Positions 1 to 6,223 of a stretch of 6,223 bases of DNA are shown one piece after another (within the stretch, counting starts at the first letter, position 1; every line of letters starts with the position of its first letter). The notes below the pieces were generated by a model. That model was not told where the DNA came from, searched no databases, and was given only the letters and a program-made list of their open reading frames with translations. Made by a program: the position numbers and the translations under genes. This stretch comes from an uncultured Bacteroidota bacterium (lineage in GTDB: Bacteria; Bacteroidota; Bacteroidia; Chitinophagales; S012-47). The stretch lies in contig CAJXXO010000161.1 in assembly GCA_913062655.1 (NCBI GenBank), forward strand, positions 1 through 6,223, read 5' to 3'.

Positions 1-399
1 TTTCAATTGGTCAACTCGCTCGCCTTTGTGTTTGTGATACCGGTCGATAGAGGCAATGTCGATGCGAGTGATACCTTTCTCGATCAGCGTATCCAGTCGC
101 TCTTCATTCAGCAGGTCGCCATTGGTCTGTAGCATGATCTGTGTGCGGTTACCATATTTTTCCCGGAGTCGATCCAGTATGACGTACAGCTTTTTGCGGT
201 CAGCCAGGGGCTCACCGCCCGACAAGATCAATCGATCAATGGTGTCTGGTAGGTTGTCGATGATAGCCAGGCACTCTTCCTCGCTAATACGTGCTCCTCT
301 CGGTCCGGACAAGTTGTAGCAATGGTCGCATTCATCATTGCAGAGCTGTGTGAAGACCCAGTACAAGGATTCGCAATGGTTATAATTCGGTTGACTCAT
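1..399 (-). CDS. Radical SAM domain protein, N-terminal 133 residues (3' end cut by window edge)
   Basis: The reading frame starts at the ATG at 399-397 and stays open to position 1, so the C-terminal part is outside the window. The translation carries the radical SAM cluster motif CX3CX2C at residues 20-27 (LCNDECDHCYN; Cys20, Cys24, Cys27), which binds a 4Fe-4S cluster and S-adenosylmethionine. It is followed by the SAM-contacting loop LSGGEPL (residues 59-65) and a QTNG strand (91-94), the expected order for the first half of a radical SAM barrel. Enzymes of this family start radical reactions by reductive cleavage of SAM. The actual substrate cannot be told from this half, and whether a SPASM or other auxiliary-cluster domain follows is not visible. 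The start codon overlaps the stop of the ABC ATPase gene as ATGA, so it is probably translated by coupling; no Shine-Dalgarno sequence is seen. No signal peptide is present, so it should be cytoplasmic. Family assignment is firm; the role is open. Confidence 0.93.
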   Translation of the reverse strand, partial: MSQPNYNHCESLYWVFTQLCNDECDHCYNLSGPRGARISEEECLAIIDNLPDTIDRLILSGGEPLADRKKLYVILDRLREKYGNRTQIMLQTNGDLLNEERLDTLIEKGITRIDIASIDRYHKHKGERVDQLK

Positions 400-1118
400 G
401 AGGATTGTACATTTTGCCAAAAGCGAATTTCCGCCTGTGCGCCTGTCGACTCATCGGCTATGAAGTCCGCTTGTGATGAAAAAGAATGTAGCTGCCCACT
501 CTGCAGGGTCGCCCACTGATCGCCCATGCGAAGCGCCTCTTTCACATCGTGGGTGACAAACAGGCTCGTGATGTGGTGCTCCCGGCTGATGCGGAGGTAG
601 AGCTCCTGCATGTTGCTCCGTGTCTGCGCGTCCAGGTTGCCAAAGGGTTCATCCAGCAACAATACCTTCGGTTCAATGATTAGTGCCCGACCAAAGTTGA
701 CCCGCTGCTGCTGTCCACCCGAGAGCTCTTCGGGCGATTTGTGGGCATGGTCGGACAGTCCAAGTTCGTCAAGAAGCGTTGTCACCTTGGATTCGATCGC
801 TTTTGGGGTCTCCTTTCTGACCTTCAGTCCAAAGGCGATATTCTCGAACACCGACAAGTGCGGAAACAACAAGGGTTCCTGGTAGAGGTATACGATACCC
901 CTTTCCTGGGGAGCCAGGTTCGTAAGGTCTTCATCCTTCCAATTGACGCGGCCTTTGTCAAAGGTTAGCAGTCCGGCCAAGCCACGAAGCAGGGTCGTTT
1001 TGCCACTGCCGGAAGCGCCCAGGATGCTTAGCGTATGCCCGGTCTCTACCGTCAGCGAGATGTCGTGCAACACCCGCTCTTTGCCAAATGATTTACCTAC
1101 GCCTTCTACTTGCAGCAT
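396..1118 (-). CDS. ABC transporter ATP-binding protein (importer subunit, YnjD/PotA/FbpC-like)
   Basis: This 240-residue protein is a complete ABC nucleotide-binding domain. It has Walker A GASGSGKTT (residues 34-42), a Q-loop at Gln80 (YQEPLLFPHLSVFENIAFGL, 79-98), signature LSGGQQQRV (132-140), Walker B VLLLDEP (152-158), D-loop NLDA (161-164) and the switch His190 in FVTHD. All catalytic residues are intact, so it should hydrolyse ATP at the inner face of the cytoplasmic membrane to drive the two permeases encoded just upstream. The FPHLSVFENIAFGL segment resembles ATPases of the polyamine/iron/sulfate/molybdate importer group. The protein ends soon after the core domain and lacks the C-terminal TOBE extension common in PotA or FbpC, which is closer to the short YnjD form. 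Its ATG directly follows the TAG stop of the second permease with no gap. Its TGA overlaps the radical SAM start. Substrate specificity cannot be read from an ATPase. Confidence 0.95.
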   Translation of the reverse strand: MLQVEGVGKSFGKERVLHDISLTVETGHTLSILGASGSGKTTLLRGLAGLLTFDKGRVNWKDEDLTNLAPQERGIVYLYQEPLLFPHLSVFENIAFGLKVRKETPKAIESKVTTLLDELGLSDHAHKSPEELSGGQQQRVNFGRALIIEPKVLLLDEPFGNLDAQTRSNMQELYLRISREHHITSLFVTHDVKEALRMGDQWATLQSGQLHSFSSQADFIADESTGAQAEIRFWQNVQSS

Positions 1119-1886
1119 CTATACCAATTTAGTGAACAAAAACCGTTTGTTGACCCACAACACCACTGCTGGTGGCAACATCAGGATCAAAGCAGCCACG
1201 GCCGCTAAATAGGGGTTCGCTTCCTGTATGTACTGGTACACTAAAACCGGAAGCGTTTGCACTTTGCCTACGCCCAGCAAACTGGTAAGGCCAAACTCAA
1301 ACCAGGAGATCAAAAAGGTCTGAAAGCCTCCGATCAACACCATGCCCTTGGCCATCGGGAATAAAACGGTGCTGAAAATGTGTATCCGCGAAGCGCCCAG
1401 TGTAGCGGCCAACTGCTCATATTGACGGATCTGCGGTGTCCAAAAGGGATGAAACACAATCACGGCATAGGGCAGTGCTAGCAACAAATGCCCCAACCAA
1501 ACACCACCCCAACTGCCGGCCCAGCCCCAGCGCAGGAAAAAGATGTACACCAGTCCCGCCAGGATCCCCGGGGCAATGACGCAGGGCCAGTAAGCGAAAA
1601 ACAACCATGTCCGCTGATGCTGATGGTAGGCAATAGCCCGACTGATATAAAAACCCAATACAGTACTCACCAACGCAATCGAGACCGCGATCCCTACGGA
1701 GCGGAGGAGGCCGGTCAGCAACAGGCTTTGCCCACTAACCAGGCGCTGCCAATGGTCACCCGTCAGGTCGGGAAGCACGGCCGGATACCGCCAGGTATCA
1801 GCTACGGACCATAGCCCCAGCACGACAAAGGGCAATACGAAGGTGAGCCCGATGCCCCACAGTAGTATTTGGGTCGAGCGACTCAT
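1119..1886 (-). CDS. ABC transporter permease, second subunit (YnjC C-terminal half-like)
   Basis: This 255-residue inner-membrane protein belongs to the binding-protein-dependent transport permease family (BPD_transp_1). About six hydrophobic segments can be seen, near residues 7-28, 58-84, 94-117, 127-147, 181-203 and 227-246. The cytoplasmic EAA loop, which docks on the ATPase, reads YEQLAATLGASRIHIFSTVL from residue 156, with the conserved Gly164 and the proline at 177. It should pair with the preceding permease to form the channel. In E. coli the comparable YnjC is a single fused two-domain permease, to my knowledge; here the halves are separate genes. The start overlaps the stop of the first permease as ATGA, and a good Shine-Dalgarno sequence (GGAGGG) sits five to six bases upstream, which supports this start. 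The stop abuts the ATPase start. Confidence 0.92.
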   Translation of the reverse strand: MSRSTQILLWGIGLTFVLPFVVLGLWSVADTWRYPAVLPDLTGDHWQRLVSGQSLLLTGLLRSVGIAVSIALVSTVLGFYISRAIAYHQHQRTWLFFAYWPCVIAPGILAGLVYIFFLRWGWAGSWGGVWLGHLLLALPYAVIVFHPFWTPQIRQYEQLAATLGASRIHIFSTVLFPMAKGMVLIGGFQTFLISWFEFGLTSLLGVGKVQTLPVLVYQYIQEANPYLAAVAALILMLPPAVVLWVNKRFLFTKLV

Positions 1887-2737
1887 ATGACCCTCCGTTT
1901 GCGGTAAAACAGGAACAAGGCCAACAACACCAGCACCACGTACAGCACCGCCATCGCCATGCCTTGTGGAATGGTGTCCAGACTGAAGCGCTGCAGTTTA
2001 CGGATGACAAACACCGATACCATTTCGGGGTGACTGCGACCCAGCAGAAGGGGAATCTCATATGACCCCAATACAAATAGCAAATACACCAACACTACCG
2101 GCCGGCTGCGTTGCCAGAGGAGCGGTATGACAATCCTTCTTACCTGCTGATAGGTGGAAGCACCCAGCGTTTGACCCAGAACGATCAATGCAGACAGTCG
2201 CTCCTGTCGGTAAATATTGGCGAGCAGCAGCGTAAAAAATGGCAAGGCCAACAGAATATGAGCGGCCAGGATGCCAATGCCAAAGGGATCATTCACCCAA
2301 TTGGGGAAGTCTTGCGGTTGCTGGATCAAGCCGATCTGATCAGCCAATCGCGATAACCAACCCGTACTGCCCAGCCATTGGAAAATGAAAAAGGCTGCAG
2401 CAATGGCAGGAATGCCTAACGGTAAAAACAGGAGGTACCCAAGAACACCCTTTTGCAAGCGACCGCGCGACAGCCACACCAACCACAGTGCCCCCAGCCA
2501 TGAAAGGGCGATGCTTACCACTGCGATGTACAAGCTGAAGCCCAGTGTTTGCCACAGCACACCTTCTGCCCACAGTGCCTGCCAGTGTCGCCAGGTGAAG
2601 CCGTCCGACAGCGCACCCGCTAGTCCGACACTGTATAGTGCCGCATAGACGAGCCCCGCCAGTAGCGGAAAGGTCGCTATAGCAACAAAGCCCCAGCGGA
2701 GCAGGCTATTGGGCCATGTACGTCCGGAAATCTTCAT
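1883..2737 (-). CDS. ABC transporter permease, first subunit (YnjC N-terminal half-like)
   Basis: This 284-residue inner-membrane permease has about six hydrophobic segments, near residues 12-37, 65-90, 98-122, 153-174, 213-233 and 259-278, and ends in a positively charged cytoplasmic tail (YRKRRVI). The EAA loop lies at about residues 180-206 (LSALIVLGQTLGASTYQQVR, Gly192, then IVIPLL), the coupling helix that contacts the ABC ATPase. The first residue of the EAA signature is degenerate, but the Gly and the following I-x-x-P spacing are kept. The ATG start lies inside the last codons of the binding-protein gene, giving a 32-base overlap. It is the first in-frame ATG and precedes a basic N-terminus and first membrane helix, so I keep it, although no Shine-Dalgarno sequence precedes it. 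Together with the next gene it should form the heterodimeric channel of the importer. Confidence 0.92.
   Translation of the reverse strand: MKISGRTWPNSLLRWGFVAIATFPLLAGLVYAALYSVGLAGALSDGFTWRHWQALWAEGVLWQTLGFSLYIAVVSIALSWLGALWLVWLSRGRLQKGVLGYLLFLPLGIPAIAAAFFIFQWLGSTGWLSRLADQIGLIQQPQDFPNWVNDPFGIGILAAHILLALPFFTLLLANIYRQERLSALIVLGQTLGASTYQQVRRIVIPLLWQRSRPVVLVYLLFVLGSYEIPLLLGRSHPEMVSVFVIRKLQRFSLDTIPQGMAMAVLYVVLVLLALFLFYRKRRVI
1891..1896 (-). promoter_or_regulatory. Shine-Dalgarno sequence of the second permease
   Basis: On the minus strand GGAGGG ends four bases before the ATG at 1886-1884 (the core GGAGG five bases before). It lies inside the last Arg-Arg-Val codons of the upstream permease. It is the only clear Shine-Dalgarno sequence among the five starts visible here; the others seem to rely on coupling or leaderless-type contacts usual in Bacteroidota. 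It could partly be a by-product of the arginine codons. Confidence 0.55.
2706..2737 (-). other. 32-base gene overlap between binding protein and first permease
   Basis: The last ten codons and stop of the binding-protein gene are read in a second frame as the first codons of the permease. In one frame the DNA gives EDFRTYMAQ-stop and in the other MKISGRTWPN. This constrains the sequence in both frames and implies that ribosomes restart upstream of the termination point. Confidence 0.85.
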
Positions 2738-3911
2738 ACAGTCGGATCATATATTCAGGGGCAAACTCCAGGATCGCCCGGTCTTGAATGGTAGTTCTGT
2801 CGGGAGCAAATTGCCGGTTGGGGATGTCGGCAAACTTGTCCTGCCACGCCTTTGGTAGTCGCTCGATGTCGAGGATGGTGCCATCGCCCCACACCACCGG
2901 GTCCATCTTTTTCCATTGCGCCCACGGACTGATCAGGGTATTGATCACCACCATGGCACCGGCTTTATTGCCGGATCTGGCCGGGATACCGAGGTAATGG
3001 CTGTTTTGAATCGTGCCGGTTGCCCAGACGTAGGCCCTCGCTGACTCAGGAAAAAGGCCCTGCGCTACTTTGTTGTCTACTTCCCCGTCATTCATGCTCA
3101 TCGTCAGGTGCAGTTCGCCATTGGCAAACAATTGATGCATGGGCGCTACTGCATCGGGAAAGGTGGTGCCTGACTTCCAGAGATAGGGCCGCAACGAGTC
3201 GAGGTAAGCCCACAGTTGGGTCGAGTAGGTCTCGTACACTTCCGGATTGAAGTCACCTTGAAAAGGTGTAGCTCTGCCGGCCAAATCTACCAGCAGTGCC
3301 TTCAGAAAACTCATGCCCGTAAAGTCACTTGGGATAGTGATGGTACCGGGATGACGTTGCGCGTAGGCGAGGAGCTCCATTCGGTTCTGGGGAGGCGTTG
3401 TCATCACCGTGGTATCGTAAATCAACGCTTGCTGTACATTGCCCCACGGACACTCCATGCCAGCCACCGGCTGCTGAAAGTCTTGGGCGATGAAGGGATT
3501 CTCCCAATCGATGTATTGGCTATTGGGCAGGTGATCGACAAACGGGCCAAACAAGCCATTGATCTGCCGAAGCTGGTAGAACGTTTCTCCATTGATCCAG
3601 CACAGGTCCAACTGGCTTTCGCTGACCCCCGCCTCGATTTCGGTCATGAGTGTCGACACGATCTGTGTGCCTTGTCCGCTCAGTAATTGCAGGTCAATAT
3701 TGTACAACGAATCCACCAGTGGCACAATCTCCTCTCGCAGGTAGGCATTGATGTAAGGGTCGCCTTGCCAAAGCATGAAGTAAACGGTGGTTCCGCGTGC
3801 TTCGGCTTCGATCTCGGGCCAGCTTTTGTCCAATATGGCATCCGGCTCAGCCGTTGACGAGCGGCATTGCCAAACCAGTACTAGCAGTGCAAAATAAAGC
3901 AGTCGTTGCAT
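2706..3911 (-). CDS. ynjB: ABC transporter substrate-binding protein, YnjB-like (COG4134)
   Basis: I read a 401-residue periplasmic binding protein from the ATG at 3911-3909. An upstream in-frame TTG would add one residue but is less likely. The N-terminus (MQRLLYFALLVLVWQC) is a short signal sequence. Cys16 could be a lipid attachment site, but the preceding Gln is unusual for a lipobox. The mature part matches what I know of E. coli YnjB: a SWPEIEAEARG stretch followed by a first strand leading to WQGDPYIN (48-55), DLCWINGETF (102-111), ECPWGNVQQALIYD (153-166), PSDFTGMSFLKALL (194-207) and a late MSMNDGEV (271-278). This is a type II periplasmic binding fold. Its job is to hand an unidentified ligand to the two permeases that follow. 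Databases label the YnjBCD system a putative thiamine transporter, which I regard as unproven. The start overlaps the receptor's stop by one base (TGATG), which implies coupled translation and ligand sharing with the receptor. The 3' end overlaps the first permease by 32 bases. Confidence 0.87.
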   Translation of the reverse strand: MQRLLYFALLVLVWQCRSSTAEPDAILDKSWPEIEAEARGTTVYFMLWQGDPYINAYLREEIVPLVDSLYNIDLQLLSGQGTQIVSTLMTEIEAGVSESQLDLCWINGETFYQLRQINGLFGPFVDHLPNSQYIDWENPFIAQDFQQPVAGMECPWGNVQQALIYDTTVMTTPPQNRMELLAYAQRHPGTITIPSDFTGMSFLKALLVDLAGRATPFQGDFNPEVYETYSTQLWAYLDSLRPYLWKSGTTFPDAVAPMHQLFANGELHLTMSMNDGEVDNKVAQGLFPESARAYVWATGTIQNSHYLGIPARSGNKAGAMVVINTLISPWAQWKKMDPVVWGDGTILDIERLPKAWQDKFADIPNRQFAPDRTTIQDRAILEFAPEYMIRLYEDFRTYMAQ

Positions 3912-6223
3912 CAAAATCGGTATTGAAGGCCAAATTGAAATTGTCGGGGTGGACCGGCATTCCTGCGCACTAGCGTGCTGCCAGCCGGACCTACTTGTAT
4001 CTGGTTGCTTTGGGTGGCATTGTTACTGTAGCCGCTGAGGTTTTCGGTATTGAATAGGTTAAAGACATCCGCCCGGATGACCAGCTCCTGTTCTCCGATC
4101 GGTTGCGTGTATTGCAGACTGAGGTCAAACAACACCGACCAGGGTAGTCTGTCGCTGTTGCGCGAAGCACCCGGCCAGCGGTCGCTGTTGCCCAGGTAAG
4201 CATCGCCAAAACTGCGGCCATCGCCATTGAGATCGGTGGTGCCAAAAAGCGTTGCATCCGGTATGCGGTTGATCGGTTGGCCGCTCTGCACCAAACTCGC
4301 TGCCGTCAGCAACCAACGGTCATGCGGCTGGTATAACACCATGGCATTGATCACATGGGTCCGGTCGTTGAGCGAAGGGCCCCATTCTGCTTCAAAATCA
4401 TTGGCATCCTGCGCGCGAAAATTGATATCGTCTGTGTTGTTCTCCAATCGCGACAGCGTGTAGGTGAGGCGATAGCCGATGCCGCGTTCATTCAGCGCTT
4501 TATTGAGGGTAAAACTCAGGGCTACATAGCGTGCTTCTCCGGCTGTTTCGGTCACCATCACATTGCGTGCTATGCCACGGAGCGTATCTCCCTCCACCAA
4601 AGCGTACGGTCCATTGGCATCTTGGTAGATCGGTACGGGTCGGGTGGCATCGGCAGCAGCCGGTGTGCGTACCAGCACATTATCTGGATCGATCGGGTAG
4701 GGAGCCGGGGCGTTGAGGTCGCGGAGGCGAAACAGGTTGAAGCTCCGATTGTACAGGGCATCCACGTAAAACAACAGGTCATTTTTTGCCTGGTATTGGT
4801 AGCCCACCATCAGTTGATGGGTATAAGGATTATCGTAGCCGTTGGGATTGAGGATGCGCCTTTCGTTGGTAAACACCTGCGCCCGGTTGGGTGCGGCTTC
4901 CGCTGGTGTAGGGCCTTCGCCCAGGGTCACATTTTCATATGTGGCCGCGAGATTGCCATCAAATGTCACTTGCGTCAGATCAGTGTCTGCGGGCAACTGG
5001 CCGGCATCTATCAACGCTTGTAGTTGGGTCAGGTAATCGGGCGAAGTATTGTTTTGCTGCAACGCATCGCTGTAGATAGCATAAATGATCCGATCATAGA
5101 CCAGGCTGTATCCTCCACGCAACACCGATCTTTTCGATAGTCGATAGTTGGCATGCACACGAGGAGAGAGGTTGTTATAATCGCCCTGGTCACTACCGCC
5201 TTTCGACAGGTTATCATAGCTCCAACGCAAGCCGGTGGTCACTGTCAATCGTGGACTTACGGTCCATTGATCGGTGAGGTAGAGGTGCCAAAGGTTTTGG
5301 CGTGCTCCGTAGCTGTTGGGTTGTAGTTCTACCTGGTATTGCACCACATCAGCATTTTCAGGCAGGTCATTGATCGAGAGGAGGCTACCTACATTTTGCT
5401 GTCGAAGCGTTAGCAGTTGATCACTCGTCAGTTTGACCACATAGTTGCCGTTCACATTGCCGCCTCCAAACAAGCGGTGGTCGCTGGAGATCAATCCCCC
5501 ACCGGCCCGGATGACATGCTTATTGGTATGCCAACTGAATTTTTGCTGTACCTGCCAGGTGTTTTCCAGCTCGTCAAAAATGAAGCCCGGATGCCCGATC
5601 ACCGCAATCGGCTGCTCTTCCGGATTCCACAACGTGACTTGCGACTGTGGTCCATTAAGCGCTTCACCATAGTCCCAATTGAATTGGCTGAATTGCACAT
5701 TCGTTTGCGCGGCAAAGCGTCCCTTCACATAGCTATTGTGCCAGGCAGCGATCAGGCTGTTGCGGTCTTGCACCGATCCGGCAGAGGGAAAAGTGACACC
5801 CCCTTCCAGTCCTCCGCCTTGGCGGGCAATGGAGACCGTACCCGAGTGAAACCGCCAATAGGATCGAAAGTGCTCATTCCACCGATGGTCGATACGGGCG
5901 GAGAGGTAGGTGAATCGGTTGGTGCCTCGCACAACTTCGTTGATGCCCAGGTCCGGACTAACCAGCCGATTGTCTTTCAGATCAGTGGTGTGCTCGGCAT
6001 TGACGTAGAAAAAAGTCTTATCCCGCAAGATGGGCCCGCCTATGGCAAAGCCGCCCTGATAGCGCTGGAAGCCGTCTTTTACCAGATTGCCACTCAGATC
6101 ACGCTGTGCATAGGGACTCGCCCCATCGATCACCGGGCCGGGTCGAGACAAGGTAAAAGCCTCACCTGTGATTGTATTCGTGCCCGATGGGGTAGTGATA
6201 TTGATGATCCCATTGCCCGACCA
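3911..6223 (-). CDS. TonB-dependent outer-membrane receptor, Oar-like, C-terminal 770 residues (5' end beyond window)
   Basis: The frame is open from the right edge down to the TGA at 3913-3911, so the signal peptide, any carboxypeptidase-like/CNA-B N-domain and most of the plug are missing. The first in-window residues (SGNGIINITTPSGTNTITGE) are the end of the plug domain, matching the usual plug signature of a Gly followed by a V/I-N-I/V-x-T-x-SGTN pattern. Then come GGPILRDKTFFYVNAEHT, and mid-barrel SPRVHANYRLSKRSVLRGGY and NPYTHQLMVGYQYQ, all typical of Oar-type receptors. Near the end are DLNGDG, ADVFNLFNTENL and a terminal QFQFGLQYRF. The last Phe and alternating aromatic strands are the outer-membrane barrel export signal. 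Such receptors move a bound ligand into the periplasm using TonB-ExbBD energy. The ligand cannot be named, but the directly coupled binding protein and importer suggest a small molecule. A TTG at 6151 that can be taken as a start is internal, since homology continues upstream of it. Confidence 0.93.
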   Translation of the reverse strand, partial: WSGNGIINITTPSGTNTITGEAFTLSRPGPVIDGASPYAQRDLSGNLVKDGFQRYQGGFAIGGPILRDKTFFYVNAEHTTDLKDNRLVSPDLGINEVVRGTNRFTYLSARIDHRWNEHFRSYWRFHSGTVSIARQGGGLEGGVTFPSAGSVQDRNSLIAAWHNSYVKGRFAAQTNVQFSQFNWDYGEALNGPQSQVTLWNPEEQPIAVIGHPGFIFDELENTWQVQQKFSWHTNKHVIRAGGGLISSDHRLFGGGNVNGNYVVKLTSDQLLTLRQQNVGSLLSINDLPENADVVQYQVELQPNSYGARQNLWHLYLTDQWTVSPRLTVTTGLRWSYDNLSKGGSDQGDYNNLSPRVHANYRLSKRSVLRGGYSLVYDRIIYAIYSDALQQNNTSPDYLTQLQALIDAGQLPADTDLTQVTFDGNLAATYENVTLGEGPTPAEAAPNRAQVFTNERRILNPNGYDNPYTHQLMVGYQYQAKNDLLFYVDALYNRSFNLFRLRDLNAPAPYPIDPDNVLVRTPAAADATRPVPIYQDANGPYALVEGDTLRGIARNVMVTETAGEARYVALSFTLNKALNERGIGYRLTYTLSRLENNTDDINFRAQDANDFEAEWGPSLNDRTHVINAMVLYQPHDRWLLTAASLVQSGQPINRIPDATLFGTTDLNGDGRSFGDAYLGNSDRWPGASRNSDRLPWSVLFDLSLQYTQPIGEQELVIRADVFNLFNTENLSGYSNNATQSNQIQVGPAGSTLVRRNAGPPRQFQFGLQYRF

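Larger units (their letters stand above)
1..6223 (-). other. Operon: TonB receptor, binding protein, two permeases, ATPase, radical SAM enzyme
   Basis: All six genes run in the same direction, with junctions of TGATG (3909-3913), a 32-base overlap (2706-2737), ATGA (1883-1886), TAG directly followed by ATG (1116-1121) and ATGA (396-399). No junction leaves room for an internal promoter or terminator outside coding sequence. The order follows the path of an imported molecule: outer membrane, periplasm, inner membrane, cytoplasmic enzyme. The promoter must lie right of 6223 and the terminator left of position 1. Confidence 0.88.

Noticed and set aside
56..519. Two short plus-strand frames (87 and 65 codons) at the left end
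   Set aside because: The opposite strand codes here for the radical SAM motifs and the ATPase C-terminus; the plus-strand products are Ser/Arg-rich or Cys-rich shadows without homology. The Cys-rich look of the second frame is a by-product.
1798..2076. Minus-strand frame of 92 codons rich in Trp and Cys within the permease genes
   Set aside because: It is out of frame with two well-supported permeases and its composition is what a frame-shifted membrane protein gene yields.
3216..3686. Plus-strand open frame of 156 codons inside the binding-protein gene
   Set aside because: It is antisense to a protein with clear family motifs and has no recognisable motif or ribosome binding site.
3912..3914. 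TTG as the start of the binding protein
   Set aside because: The adjacent ATG is the better start and gives the usual TGATG coupling with the receptor stop.
4355..5023. Plus-strand open frame of 222 codons inside the receptor gene
   Set aside because: It is antisense to a well-supported receptor barrel, has no recognisable domain, and looks like a shadow of the coding strand's composition.
6149..6151. TTG as the start of the receptor gene
   Set aside because: The frame continues upstream to the edge with plug-domain sequence (INITTPSGTNTITGE), so the codon is an internal Leu.

Overview
The window is one dense gene cluster read entirely from the minus strand, with essentially no non-coding DNA. 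In transcription order (right to left) it holds: the 3' part of an Oar-like TonB-dependent outer-membrane receptor (cut by the right edge); a periplasmic substrate-binding protein resembling YnjB (COG4134); two binding-protein-dependent ABC permeases with EAA loops; an ABC ATPase with all canonical motifs; and the first 133 codons of a radical SAM enzyme (cut by the left edge). Every junction is an overlap or a direct abutment: TGATG, a 32-base overlap, ATGA, TAG|ATG and ATGA. The six genes are therefore almost certainly one translationally coupled operon. Its promoter, and any leader riboswitch, lies beyond the right edge; its terminator lies beyond the left edge.

The host looks like a Gram-negative member of the Bacteroidota or a close relative (Rhodothermota, Balneolota or Saprospiria-like). 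The reasons are the Oar-type receptor with a terminal Phe, the mostly absent Shine-Dalgarno sequences, and a base composition that looks near balanced by eye. Taxonomy below phylum cannot be read from this stretch.

Taken together the genes encode a complete uptake route: TonB-driven passage across the outer membrane, periplasmic capture, ATP-driven passage across the inner membrane, and then a cytoplasmic radical SAM enzyme that may modify the imported compound. The ligand is unknown. YnjBCD-type transporters carry only a tentative thiamine annotation in databases. The full receptor-importer-radical SAM assembly is the most interesting feature of the window. I see no RNA genes, mobile elements, CRISPR arrays or notable repeats.
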